Shown here: positions 40,888 to 51,056 of the stretch, piece after piece | Layout of the letters: every line of letters starts with the position of its first letter | Numbering within the stretch: the stretch's first letter is position 1 | Assembly: GCF_037893015.1 (NCBI RefSeq) | Contig: NC_133660.1 | Location: 286,847,078 to 286,911,077 of the forward strand | DNA from: Macrotis lagotis | Taxonomy: Eukaryota; Chordata; Mammalia; Peramelemorphia; Peramelidae | Reading direction: 5' to 3' | Length of the DNA: 64,000 nucleotides | Position numbers and translations under genes: made by a program | Notes under the pieces: model-generated | Told to the model about the DNA's origin: nothing | Seen by the model: only the letters and a program-made list of their open reading frames with translations | The model's database searches: none

Positions 40888-42180
40888 GGGAGAGGAATAA
40901 TTAGGTCTATATCATTGGCAGCTTGGCAACAGTATGGAAAATGGATTGGAGAAAGAAGTGGCAGGAAGCAAGGAGGTCAAATGGAGGGGTACTGCGGTGG
41001 TCTGGGTGAGAGGGGATGACAAACTAAGGTGGGGTACAGATTGTCTGAGTTGAGAGCAAGGAGCAAATGTAATAACTGTCCCAGAACCAGAATGAATGAA
41101 GTTTGACAACTTAGACTAAGTGGAGTGAGAGTGTTTCTGAGGTTGGATATTCTACAGGGAACTCAGAGATTGTTCTGTCCTCAAAAGAAATAGGGAAGGG
41201 CAGCTAGGTGGTGCAGTGGATAGGGCATTGGCCCTGGAGTCAGGAGGACCTGAGTTCAAATCCAGCCTCAGACATTTAATAATTGCCTGACTGTGTGATC
41301 TTGAGCAAGTCACTTAACCTCATTGCCCTGCCCCCCCCCCCAAAGAAAAAAGAAATAGGGAAGTCTGGAGACAGGATGGGTTAAAGGAAAAAAATGTTAG
41401 GGATAAGATACCTACAGGACACCCAAGTGGAGAGGACAATAGGGAAGCTGACAATCTAAGAATGGTGCCCAGGGGGTATTCTAATGGGCTGGAAGAGTTG
41501 AAATGATGATTAAACCTGGGGGAGCTGGTGATATTTCCAAGGTGAAACGTGTCAAGGGCAGGGGACCCAAGTCAGAACCTTCTGCCATGCTCATGCTTAG
41601 TTGTCTAGGGACAAATGACAATCCAGGAAAGGAGACCGAGAGGGAATCATCAGGCTAGTAGACGGATGACTTCCCCAAATGGCTGTTTATCAAAGGAAAA
41701 GAGGATTTCCCAAAGGACAAGGTTATCTGTAGTGTCAAAAGCTAAAGCCAAATAGACAGGGGGGAAAAAACTCCAAAAGATCTTTGGATTTAGTACTTAA
41801 GAAATTGTGAATCACTTTGGAGAAATCCATTTCAGTCAAGGGTTGGGGCCAGAAAGTATTAAGAAGTGATTAGGAGGTGAGGGAATGGAGGGGACCCATG
41901 TGGATGACTCTAAGAGTTTGACTATGAAAGGGAGGGAAGATTCTAGCTTGAGGGGATGGTGGGGTCAAGTGAAGGTTTTTGAAGGATGAAGGAAACATGG
42001 GCATTAGCAAAGGATCCAATGAGTAAGGGGAGAATGAAGAAGGATGAAAATGAACCACCATATCAAGGGGATATGCTCCCCTAGTTTAGGAGGGAGAAGT
42101 CCAAGAGTCAAAGATCAGGATTTGACCTTGGCAAGGAGATGGGCCACCTCTCCGGTAGTGCAAAGGGATAGAGAATGAGG
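40888..42180 (-). mobile_element. Long L2, reverse-transcriptase part
   Basis: The minus strand at 41955-42035 encodes GSFANAHVSFILQKPSLDP (L2 form GSFPTAFKHAHVSPILKKPSLDP), upstream of the YRPIS motif. Plus-strand markers are GGAAAATGGATTGGAGAAAG, CACCCAAGTGGAGAGGACAA, AGTGTCAAAAGCTAAAGCCA and GAGATGGGCCACCTCTCC. A SINE at 41199-41347 interrupts it. Frames are broken. Confidence 0.78.
41199..41347 (+). repeat. Short marsupial SINE with 16-bp target-site duplication
   Basis: Full-length copy (GGCAGCTAGGTGGTGCAGTG to a C-run/A-rich tail). Exact 16-base duplications AAAAGAAATAGGGAAG at 41183-41198 and 41348-41363. Inserted into L2. Confidence 0.95.
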
Positions 42181-42224
42181 AATGATGAAGAGGGGTTTTG
42201 TTTCTCTGGATTCCGCACAGTCAA

Positions 42225-42410
42225 CATTTCTTACAGAATAATAATATTATATTACATCCACCTACCCCAACTTCTCCTGTCATTTCCCAATCAATGGGTA
42301 CCAACGTTGTATCTGGTTTTTTCCTACTACAAAAAGCATTTCTATGAATATTTCCACATATATGGGACCTTTCTTTTTGCCACTAACATCTTTGGTGGTA
42401 TAAACTCAGT
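42225..42410 (-). mobile_element. L1 ORF2 fragment
   Basis: Reverse L1: CATTTCCCAATCAATGGGTA, CTACTACAAAAAGCATTTCT, ATGAATATTTCCACATATATG, GGACCTTTCTTTTTGCCACT. Confidence 0.7.
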
Positions 42411-42509
42411 AGCCAATCCTCTCATTTTATAGAAAAAGAAATGGAGGCTCAGAGAACTGGTTAGTAGAACCAGAACCAAAATGGAAGCCTTTTAACTCCC
42501 ATCCCAGGT

Positions 42510-42840
42510 CTCTTTCTGTTGACCCTTGAAGAGTTAGCCGTTGCTCCCAACCCCACCCCACTTCAACTCTCCATCTGTATTTTGTGGACCCTGGTCTTTT
42601 CAATTAGACTTTTACACCCTGGCCCTACTCCCCGGTTCCAGGCCACAGTGAATTGGAATCTTGATTCTGGACTCCCCCTAACTCCCCAGAGATACTCCAC
42701 TCCCCCCCAATCCCTCAGCAGTCTCCTGGAATTAGAGTACACTCAGGTGGCAAAGCAATGCCCAGCCTAACTGAAATTAGATCTCATTATGACCTTGCAG
42801 CTCAGAGCCCTTGGGGGGGGGGGCATGTCTCCACTTCCAT
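42510..42840. other. Unassigned unique sequence
   Basis: Pyrimidine-rich. CTAACTGAAATTAGATCTCAT at 42768-42788 is AT-rich and repeat-free, a weak conserved-element candidate. Nothing else recognised. Confidence 0.3.
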
Positions 42841-42841
42841 T

Positions 42842-43022
42842 ATCTCCTTGTCTTTTCACAACAACTCTGTTAAATAATCATGTCTCCTGTTCTTTTAGTG
42901 GTTTAGGATTTAAAAGCATTTTCCTAACAACAGGCCCCTAAGTCTCATTGTCTCCATTTTGAAGATGTAGAGACTGAGGCTCAGAGTGGGAAGTGATTTG
43001 CCCAAGATCACAAAGCTCGTGA
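42842..43022 (-). repeat. MIR-type SINE fragment
   Basis: TTTTCACAACAACTCTGTTA, CATTTTGAAGATGTAGAGAC, TGAGGCTCAGAGTGGGAAGT, TTGCCCAAGATCACAAAGC. Confidence 0.72.
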
Positions 43023-43024
43023 GT

Positions 43025-43262
43025 GGAGATTGTTGTTGTGATTCGGTCATGTCTGACTCTTTATAACTCCATTGGGGTTTCTCGGCAGAGATACTGGAGC
43101 TGTTTGCCAGTTCTTTCTTCAGTTCATTTGACAGAGGAGGTAAATGAGGCATGGGGTTAAGTGAATGGCTCACTCACACAGCTAGGAACTGTTCTGTGGT
43201 CACATCGGAATTCAGATCCTCCTGACTCCAAACCTGGTGCTCTATCCGGGTGCCCACCTATC
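43025..43262 (-). repeat. MIR-type SINE
   Basis: GATTCGGTCATGTCTGACTC, CCATTGGGGTTTCTCGGCAG, GAGCTGTTTGCCAGTTCTTT, CAGATCCTCCTGACTCCAAAC. Confidence 0.82.
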
Positions 43263-43504
43263 CTCCTGATCTCCCCCTCCAATATAAGGCAAGCTCCTTA
43301 AAAGCAGTGTTTTTATCTCTGGATTTCCAAGTCTAGGTGCTTAATAAAAGAATTGGGTTGCCTTATGCATAAGCACATGATAGTTGCTTAATGATGATCT
43401 TGTAATGGAGGGATGAATTTCCTCCTAAGAGGGAGTGAACAGGGTGGGCAAGGCTAGCAGGGAACCATAAAACACAGACTCAGGCACCTTACTTAGGAGG
43501 TTTA

Positions 43505-43611
43505 ATTCTTGTAGTCTAATAACCATGGATTAAGCAGCCATTGTGTTAGGCATTTGGGAGACTGAGGACCTGCTCTCAGGGGGTTTACACTCTTCTAAGT
43601 ATGCAGATAAT
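43505..43611 (-). mobile_element. L2 3' end fragment hit by a SINE
   Basis: GGATTAAGCAGCCATTGTGT, TAGGCATTTGGGAGACTGAG, GACCTGCTCTCAGGGGGTTT, ACACTCTTCTAAG. Confidence 0.55.
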
Positions 43612-43623
43612 AAAAGCCAATGT

Positions 43624-43780
43624 GGGGCAACTAGGTGGTGCAATGGATAAAGCACCAGCCCTGGAGTCAGGAGTACCTGGGTTCAAATCCGGTCTCAGAC
43701 ACTTAATAATGACCTAGCTGTGTGGCCTTGGGCAAGCCACTTAACCCCATTTGCCTTGCAAAAAAAAAACAAACCTAAAA
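43624..43780 (+). repeat. Short marsupial SINE with target-site duplication
   Basis: GGGGCAACTAGGTGGTGCAA head to A-rich tail. Exact 12-base duplications AAAAGCCAATGT at 43612-43623 and 43781-43792. Confidence 0.95.
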
Positions 43781-43792
43781 AAAAGCCAATGT

Positions 43793-44190
43793 CATTGGAA
43801 GAGAGAGAGAGAACACTACCATGGGTGGGGGTAAGGGGAGAATCTGGGGAGGTCTAAAAGTGGTAGCATCTAACATGGCAGGTTTGTTTGGGGTCACCCA
43901 ACTTCCACACCCTCCCCTTGGACAGATACAGAGGCCATCACCATGTAGGAGGAAGCATCCAGGTCCTGGGTCCCGATCCCCAGTTCTACTTCATAGTCAC
44001 TGTGTGAATTGGGGTCTCCCTTGGGACCTTCGATTTCCACCTCTGTAAAATTATTGAGTTGGTTGGGGTAGTTCCAACGTCTTTCATTTCTAAATCCCAT
44101 ATGCATGTGCTTCTAGAATCTAGGAATATACAAGGAATATGCAAGGTCCAATAAGGATGCTGGCCATCACTGCCCATTGGGGAGCAGTTC
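43793..44190. other. Unassigned sequence
   Basis: No recognisable gene or repeat apart from possible MIR-like text near 44000 (TGTGTGAATTGGGGTCTCCC...CCACCTCTGTAAAATTATTG). Confidence 0.35.
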
Positions 44191-44194
44191 CACA

Positions 44195-44370
44195 TTGTAT
44201 TATTGCTTTATAGCAATGATCTCAGTAGATGTAAAAGTGGAATAAGCTGAGCTCTGTATGGCAGCAGAGATACTGAGGCACACTGGGGATCAATGAGAAG
44301 AAGCCATTTCCTTAACAATCAGAGCTAAACCGAAAGTGGAATGGGTGGCCTTGAGGGGGACTCCCTGAGA
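44195..44370 (+). mobile_element. L3/CR1-like fragment, arm 1 of an inverted pair
   Basis: TTATTGCTTTATAGCAATGA, TCTCAGTAGATGTAAAAGTG, AGCTCTGTATGGCAGCAGAG, ACTGAGGCACACTGGGGATC, CCTTAACAATCAGAGCTAAA, AAGTGGAATGGGTGGCCTTG. The last part resembles the conserved CR1/L3 3' region (AACAATCAGAGCT...AGTGGAATGGGCTGCC). The reverse complement of 45100-45285 follows it almost word for word. Confidence 0.65.
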
Positions 44371-45099
44371 GGGTGACAGGACATTTATAGAGTGGCTTGG
44401 GGAATAAAGTGGATGCAGTGGCCTCAGCAGTGACCAGAGCCCCTGAATCCTGGGAGGAACCACCATCTAACTTGGAGGAGTCATCCAGACTCAAGGTCTA
44501 CCCTACCTTCTAGGGAGAGACCTCAAGGAAGAGGATGATGATTCTTCCAGGGGGACTCCCTAGTGACTAAGAGGGAAGTTTTGATGGATCTTAACTGACA
44601 TCTCCTCCTCACCCCCAAACACACACATCCATTGCTGCCAGGGCTGGGTTGATTCCCCAAGGGACACTATCTCCCACTGCTTGGGGGCGACTGATATCTC
44701 AGTGACACTGCCAATTTCGAGGGGATAAAAGTGTCTGTAGGATTGGAGGCCGGGGGAGGATGCTGTACGTGCGTCAGTCGGTGACTCTCCAAATGAGGGA
44801 GTGGGAAGGGGAGATCCTGGCCTGGGAGACAGCCACTGATTGACTCACCAGGAGAGTCAGCTCCTCTTGGGTAAGAGGAGGAGGGGAGAGAGGAAGAGAA
44901 GAGACTCAAGATCCCAGGACCTGATGATGCCTAATCATCTTGTCCCCTGGCCTCCTTTCCAGCCTCCGAGAAGGAAGGAGTTATAGTAGAAGGATCTGAC
45001 CTTGGGCAAGTCTCAGAACCTCAGTCTCAAAAAGACCTCAAAAGGCAATGTGAAGAGCCTACCATAAAAGCCTCTGTTTAATTCTCACTCATGATGAAC
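44371..45099. other. Unassigned sequence between the inverted arms
   Basis: Unique-looking, mixed composition. No coding or repeat call can be supported. Confidence 0.35.
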
Positions 45100-45285
45100 C
45101 GCTCACTAGCTGTCAAGGCCACCCATTCCACTTTTCGATCAGTTCTGATTGTGAAGGAAATTGCTTCTTATCATTGATCCCCTGTGTGCCTCAGTACCCT
45201 ACCTCTGCTGCCATACAGAGCACATCTGATACCTCTTCTATATCTACTGAGATAATTTCTGTAAAGCAATAATTGATTGTTCCCT
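45100..45285 (-). mobile_element. L3/CR1-like fragment, arm 2 of an inverted pair
   Basis: On plus: CAAGGCCACCCATTCCACTTTT, GTTCTGATTGTGAAGGAAAT, TCATTGATCCCCTGTGTGCC, CTGCTGCCATACAGAGCACA, ATCTACTGAGATAATTTCTG, TAAAGCAATAATTGATTG. It pairs with 44195-44370 in opposite orientation, separated by about 730 bases. Confidence 0.65.
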
Positions 45286-45289
45286 TCTC

Positions 45290-46540
45290 TCCCCTTCCCT
45301 TTCTTCTTCCCTTCCATGAATCAATCCATTCAATATGGAAAAATCAATCCTATGCCCCACTCCCCCCAAATCTTATCTTCCCCAGGAGACACATCCCTAG
45401 TTTTATCCTAAGGCATGGTCTCCACCCTAGATCTTGGTTTCCTCTTCGATAAAATTTGGGCCTTGGACAAAAGGCTTTTTGAATTCTATGATTCTGATTT
45501 GGATGTTAGCCCAGCTCCATCTTCCTCCTCACCCCATGTCTGATCTCCCCTCTGTCTCCTCTCCTATGCCTCCTGTGCTGAGGGGCTGGTGCAGGTGCTA
45601 GAGGAGGATAGCTCAAAGTCTCAGGTATCTTGAGTCCGGAGGCCCTGCAGGCAGGGAGAGGCCTCTGGGGAACCCCAAGTGGGGGGACAGTATTGCCAGT
45701 TCTAAAGGTCAGCCTGCCTCCTGGCCCAGAAGCATGAAGATGCAAATGTGGAATTTACACTCCAGAGTGACAGGGAGAAGAGGCCCCAGTCCATCTCACT
45801 TGAGGCCCAAGGTGGCTCCTGGAAGTGATGGGGGGAGAGGCAAGGGTGGGTGTGTCTGGGGGTGCCCCCTAAACATGGTGTGGGCCCAGATCTGCTTCTC
45901 AGTGAGCTCTAGGATTCATGGGCCTTCATGATTTTTTAGGTGTGTGAGAAGCCTATTGACCTCCCCTCTCTGGGAACATGGAAAACCTGACCCAGTCTCC
46001 TGACCTGGGAATCGTGTGTGTGTGTGTGTGTGTGTGTGTGGCTTCAGATCTCTAGAGAGCCTGTCTCTGATACAGACTTGGGGAATGGAGTAGAGAAGAC
46101 AGGTTCTCCTCTTCTTGTTTTGTCTCCCTTCAGAATACCATAAGATTTCCATCTGGAAAGAGACCTGTTGGATCATGGGGTCACAGACGGAATGGAGACA
46201 TGGGGATGAAGTGGGGGAAGGGACCTTAGAGGCCTGGCAATGCCATCCCTTCATTTTAGAGAGGAGCCTCAGAGGAAGGGATGTGATTGGTCCAAGGTCA
46301 TAGAGCCAGGGAGGCTCAGGGAAGATTTGAACCCTCCATCTCTTTCCATGATCCCAAGCACAGAACCTGGTCCAGGGGAGGAGCAGTGAGAGTCAGGTCC
46401 CAGCTGTCCACTCACCGGCTGACTGACAAAGCCCCTTGAGAACTTCTTCCCTGGCATATTCCCCAGTCAGTTCCCTGTTTAGTCATCTTCATGTCTTCAG
46501 TCTTCATTTAGGAGTCTCTGTCTACCTCCCTGTCCTCTCC
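45290..46540. other. Unassigned unique sequence with an octamer motif
   Basis: 45734-45770 includes AAGATGCAAATGTGGAATTT, with a perfect ATGCAAAT octamer (POU-domain binding site) in a repeat-free context. A (TG)n run is at 46014-46040. MIR-like text appears near 46250-46330 (CATTTTAGAGAGGAGCCTCA). No gene recognised. Confidence 0.35.
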
Positions 46541-46548
46541 CCACCCTC

Positions 46549-46725
46549 TCCTTCTCCCTCACTGTGTGTGTCTCTGTCTCTTAATCTCACTCTTGTCAGT
46601 CTATCTTTTGCTCTTTTATGCTTTCTGTATCTCTCCACCTCTGTGTGTGTGTGTGTGTGTGTGTGTCTGTCTCTGTCTATCTCTTAATCTTGCTCTCTGT
46701 CTCTCTGTGTGTGTCTGTCTCTCTG

Positions 46726-46779
<54 letters not shown>

Positions 46780-46782
46780 GCG
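46549..46782. repeat. TG/TC/CA compound simple repeat
   Basis: TGTGTGTCTCTGTCTC-type words with (TG)n at 46641-46667 and (CA)n at 46742-46772. The long frames over it are low-complexity artefacts. Confidence 0.93.
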
Positions 46783-46854
46783 GGCTGTTTTCCCAGAGCT
46801 CTCTCCTGGCTGGCTGTCATGCTTGTCTGCAGACCCATCATTGCTCCTCACTGT

Positions 46855-46935
46855 CAGCCTGTCCAAGTGTTTAATAATATTGACGCTCCTGCCGTGGCAC
46901 TTCTCCTGGTGACTGAGCCTCCCGTCCTGCCCGGG
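46855..46935. promoter_or_regulatory. Candidate conserved noncoding element
   Basis: CAAGTGTTTAATAATATTGA, CGCTCCTGCCGTGGCACTTC. An AT-rich core inside GC-rich unique sequence. Weak evidence, composition only. Confidence 0.2.
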
Positions 46936-47358
46936 CCCAGCCTGCCTGGTTTGGCCCGGCTCCAAGTAGAGAATAAGGGCAGAGGCTCCAGGGAAGCAGG
47001 GAGGGGGGCTGAGGGTGGGGGGTCCACTGTGGCCCCCCGAGGGTCAGAGGGCCTGCCCTGAAGCCCCGACTCCCTGATCCTCCTGCACCTCTCCAGGATT
47101 CAGCTTTCTCAGTCAATCACCAAGCCTTTAATAAAGGCCCAACTATGGATTAAAAAACAGGACAAAGAAGCCTCTGTTTGTGGGGGGCAGAGGGCAAAAT
47201 GGGGACAATGTTACTGAAGCACCCACATCTCTGGATCCTTGGAAGGAAAATGATTGGTCAACTTTAAAGCCCTTAGAGAAACGTGCCCCATCGGGGCCAC
47301 TAGGACCGCAGGCTCTATTTCTCCCTCCAATAGGAGGGGCTGATTGAAGTTTCCTCAG

Positions 47359-47360
<2 letters not shown>

Positions 47361-47400
<40 letters not shown>
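47361..47400. repeat. (TG)n microsatellite
   Basis: Forty bases of pure TG. Confidence 0.97.
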
Positions 47401-47627
47401 CTCATTTGTGTCTCCCTGTTGACTACCAAGCCATTGGACCAGAGTGACCAGTATGGCCAGAATTCACTCGCCCATCCCTTGGCCTCCTCTCCCGGATCAG
47501 AGGTCAGCTCCCCACCAGCCCCCAAAGCTTGGCCCCTTTAGCTCAGTCCTTGAGCATTTGGGCTTTGTAGCCTCCTGAATACATTGTCTGATGCTCAGCA
47601 GGCACTTAAGAATCACTTAGTACAAGT

Positions 47628-47830
47628 CACAGAATGCTGGTTCTGAAGTCTAAAGACCTGAGATCAAATCCTACCCTAGACATTTGCTAGCCAGGTGACC
47701 CTGGGCAAGTCACTTCACCTCAGGCTGCCTCAGTTTCCTCATCTGTAAAAAAGGGCTCCCAATAGCACCTTCTCCCTTCAGGTTGTTGTGAGGAATAAAC
47801 GAGAAAATCATTGTCTTTGTTATCTCATTT
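47628..47830 (+). repeat. MIR-type SINE
   Basis: GGTTCTGAAGTCTAAAGACC, CAAATCCTACCCTAGACATT, CTGGGCAAGTCACTTCACCT, CAGTTTCCTCATCTGTAAAAA. Confidence 0.82.
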
Positions 47831-47839
47831 AGCTGCTCC

Positions 47840-48185
47840 AATCCCAGAACAAAAATAGACATCTTTCATCTCCAGGGATGGGGAGTTTTGAAGACATCTT
47901 TGCCCCTTTTACCAAAATGGTCCTTAGGTTAAAATCTCCCATCATCCTCTCTCTGAGGCCCTCAGCCCCAAGGGGGGTGGTGGTCCCTAGGTCATGCTTT
48001 CAGCCCAGTAGCCTCCCATCCCAAGAAAACACTAAGGACCACTGAGGACAGCAGACCAGGGGAGGAGGGGATGGGGAAAGATCAGGAGACAGGAGGAGAG
48101 TGGAAAGGGTGAAAGAGAGCAGGAAGGGCTGCCCCTGGCCCCTTCAGCTGGGCTTGGGGCAGCAGGATACCCTAAGGAGGCTACC
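47840..48185. other. Unassigned unique sequence
   Basis: GC-rich, purine-biased in its second half. Nothing recognisable. Confidence 0.35.
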
Positions 48186-48189
48186 CAGA

Positions 48190-48330
48190 GAGTGGCAGAG
48201 ACAGTAGGTTATTAGAGGGCTGCTTTGAAGCCTCGGAAGCTCCTCCAAGTGCCGACTCATTATGGTTTAATAACCCTTAATCCCCTCATTACCAGTTATC
48301 TCAGCTGACTGGTGAGTCAGGCTCTGGAAG
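48190..48330. promoter_or_regulatory. Candidate conserved noncoding element
   Basis: Repeat-free, with a dense run of AT-rich words: GACTCATTATGGTTTAATAA, CCCTTAATCCCCTCATTACC, AGTTATCTCAGCTGACTGGT, GAGTCAGG. It contains a TAATCC (bicoid/OTX-type) site, CTTATC-like GATA complement (TTATCT), a CAGCTG E-box and two TGAGTCA/GACTCA AP-1-like words. Function is inferred from composition and motif density only. Confidence 0.35.
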
Positions 48331-48746
48331 CCAAAAACCCAGTTTCATTTCCCTGCCCTCCCCTTCCCATCCCCCACTCCCCCCCACACCTGCGCTCTCA
48401 CGTCTGGGGAGCAGCTGGTCTGGGCTCAGCCTCCTGGGGATCCATCCGTTAGCCTCCCTCCCTCCCTCTACCGCATGAGCATCCCAATCCCTCGCCTGGC
48501 CCAGAATGTGAACAGTAGGGTCCCCCTGCACTGGAGTCATTGGCTGGGGCTGGAATAGAGAGGTCCCTGGTTCCCAAATCTTTAGGTGGCTCATTGGTCT
48601 GGAACCCAAAAGTGATGAATGGTGCCTCTCCTACCCCAAAGTGATTAAAGAGAAAAGGGTCCTATTGGGACCAAAACATTGATAGCTGATTTTCTGTAGA
48701 GGCAAAGCACTAAAATGAAGGAGACTGACATTTGTCCTTCATTCTT

Positions 48747-48941
48747 TTTTTTGTTTTTAGTTTTTTTTGCAAGGCAAATGGGGTTAAGTGACTTGCCCAA
48801 GGTCACACAGCTAGGGAGTATCTGAGATCACATTTGAACTCAAGGTAATTATTAAGTGTCTGAGTCCACATTTGAACTCAAGTACTCCTGACTCCAGGGC
48901 CATCCACTATGCCACCTAGCCGCCCCCCCCCCCCCCCCCCC
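48747..48941 (-). repeat. Short marsupial SINE, internally chimeric, inserted in another SINE
   Basis: Duplications GTCCTTCATTCTT at 48734-48746 and 48942-48954 show it entered the tail of the long SINE at 48942-49245. Inside, an extra AGTATCTGAGATCACATTTG segment (48817-48840) appears before the normal AATTATTAAGTGTCTGAG. That word belongs to the neighbouring long SINE (AGTATCTGAGATCACCTTTG near 49166). A run of about 20 C marks its head end. Confidence 0.85.
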
Positions 48942-49245
48942 GTCCTTCATTCTTGAAGAAGACCCTTAGGTCAGGGAGGTGATGGCATAACAAGCACATG
49001 AATTTGGATCTGAGTGAGGGGAAGCTGTGCCAAGTCACCAGACTCACTTTCTTTTCTGTAGCCATCAGGGTCCAGGGGCCAGATAGGAATCAGGACAACT
49101 GGAGATGGCCCTGGACACAAGGCCATCAGGTTGAAGTGACTTGTCCAAGGTCACACAGCTAGGAAGTATCTGAGATCACCTTTGAACTCAAGTCCTCCTG
49201 ACTCCAGGGCTGGTGTTCTATCTACTGCACCACCTAGCTGTCCTC
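48942..49245 (-). repeat. Long marsupial SINE
   Basis: GTCCTTCATTCTTGAAGAAG, GGGAGGTGATGGCATAACAA, CACCAGACTCACTTTC, GGTCACACAGCTAGGAAGTA, CTACTGCACCACCTAGCTG. Confidence 0.9.
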
Positions 49246-49249
49246 AGCC

Positions 49250-49735
49250 TGGGGAATAGTTGAACAGACCACGGCATGGAATGTTCCTGTGGCCGGAGAA
49301 ATGATGAGTGGGGGAAGAGAATCAGGAAGAGCTTCCTGAACTGACTCAGTGGAACTGAGCTGAAGCAGAGGAGCAGTAACAGCAGCACACCAAGCAGCCC
49401 TAAAAGTCATCCTTCTGAATGTCCTTCAGAATGCAGATCCTGCAGGCACAGTCACCCCCCCATTCCAGAGGACTGATGCTAAAGCACGCTCCCCATCCCA
49501 GGCAGAGAGGAGAGGGCCTCAGGTTTCAGAGTGAGACATCTATTTGGGGGTACAGCCAGGGAGGAGATTTGCTTGACTTCACTCCTTATGTTTACTATGA
49601 CAGTTTTGTTTTTTGTTTCCCTCCCTTCCATGATTGGGGGAGGGAGGAGAGATTGTGTTAATTAAGAAAAAAATAATTTAAAAAAGAGGAAAAAAATGAC
49701 AGTGGCTAACTTTCCCTCTTGGTGTTTATAATCCA
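49250..49735. other. Unassigned sequence
   Basis: Nothing recognisable. It ends in an A-rich run near 49665-49700 (TTAAGAAAAAAATAATTTAA) that could be a retroelement tail. Confidence 0.3.
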
Positions 49736-49736
49736 G

Positions 49737-49800
49737 GACAGAGAAAGAGAGAAACAGAGACAGAGACAGACAGAAATAGAGAGACAGAGACAGGAACAGG
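49737..49800 (+). repeat. GAGACA simple repeat
   Basis: Degenerate GAGACAGA units. Confidence 0.9.
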
Positions 49801-49804
49801 CAGA

Positions 49805-50095
49805 TTTTAGTGTGAGGAACTAGGCAAAGAGCTCTAGAAAAAACATGAATTACTTTTAATGGGGTGGGGGTGGGGTTAAGGAAGCATCAGATGGGGGATG
49901 AAGGAGGGCATTCTAAGTAAAAGTGAGGCTCACTTGAGCCAACAACAAGGTAGGGGAAGGTGGGACAAGATAGAGACGGCTTGATGGTCCTGCTAGGCTG
50001 GCAGGTGGAGGTAGATGGAAATTAATGGGAGCCAAGGCAGACAAGGTAGGTGGAAGTTAAATTGTAGGGTCCTTTAAATACCAGGCTGAGCAGGC
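49805..50095 (-). mobile_element. L2 fragment, weak
   Basis: CTAGGCAAAGAGCTCTAGAA, GGCATTCTAAGTAAAAGTGA, GGGAGCCAAGGCAGACAAGG, GTAGGGTCCTTTAAATACCA. Reverse L2-like order but diverged. Confidence 0.45.
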
Positions 50096-50099
50096 AGCA

Positions 50100-50235
50100 G
50101 ACAAGGGTCTAGTCTTGGCTTTGCCAAGCATTTGCTGTGTGACTTGGGACACATCACTTAACCTCTCTGGGTCCCAGTCTTTTCAGCCAAATGACAAGGA
50201 TTGAATGAGATAGTTTAGAGGACTGGCATTCTGAA
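50100..50235 (+). repeat. MIR-type SINE
   Basis: GGTCTAGTCTTGGCTTTGCC, TGCTGTGTGACTTGGGACAC, TTAACCTCTCTGGGTCCCAG. Confidence 0.75.
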
Positions 50236-50494
50236 CCCTCTCTCTCCCTCCCTCCCTCCCTCTCTTTATAAATATATAAATGTACATTCATTTGTATCCT
50301 CTATTTTGTATGCTGTTTAAGGTTTCCAAATACAAGACCTTCTCCAAGGTCAGATAGGCTAGCACAGATGAAGCAGATGAGATTTGGATTATCTAGTCTC
50401 ACAGGTAGAAGCCACTTTACAGAATTAAACTAGTTCATTCCCAGGTGTGACCAACTGACCTCTGACCCTAACAGCTGGAATTCGATTTAGAAAG

Positions 50495-50668
50495 GCTGAG
50501 GTCTCCCACGGCATCCAAGGCCATCGCCAGTTGTCTTGGGCATACCTCTTACTAATGGTCTTCCATGACTTTGGAGAAGAGTGAGACTAATGATGTTTCA
50601 GAGTCCTGTCTCACTCAGTCATCTTTTGATGTCACTGGTCCTCTTCAAATGCAAAGGGTGAACATCGA
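50495..50668 (+). repeat. RTE-tail SINE fragment
   Basis: GGCCATCGCCAGTTGTCTTG, TCCTGTCTCACTCAGTCATC, TTTTGATGTCACTGGTCCTC, TTCAAATGCAAAGGGTGAAC. Same tail type as at 23.7-23.87 kb. Confidence 0.65.
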
Positions 50669-50889
50669 CCACAGGGTCCCAGTCAGGACCCTAATACAGG
50701 TGGGCTTCCATCTGTTTGGGGGGTCACTTTAAGTCCCATCTACCCAAGAATACAAAATGGTCTTTGGGCAGGGAAATTCAAGCCATCCTTTCCATCATCT
50801 CTTTAAGCTAAATTCATTTGCTGGCACAGAGACCTAGGAGACCTCTGCAGAGAGAGGCGGGCAGTAGAAGGCTTCTCTCTAACCAGGAG

Positions 50890-50945
50890 AGTCCTATTTT
50901 AACTAATTATCCTCATTAACTGAAAGCCAGGCTCAGTTGTTTTTA
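50890..50945. promoter_or_regulatory. Candidate AT-rich element
   Basis: TATTTTAACTAATTATCCTC followed by ATTAACTGAAAGCCAGG: TAATTA and ATTAAC homeodomain/HNF1-like words in repeat-free DNA. Weak. Confidence 0.2.
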
Positions 50946-51056
50946 CCTCCTAAAGGACAGACAAGTCCTTCAGCACTATTTAAATGCCAGACTTTGCAGT
51001 CAGGGTCAGACTTCACCAATTTTGAGCATTTGGTATGTGCCTGTGGTATGTGGCTA

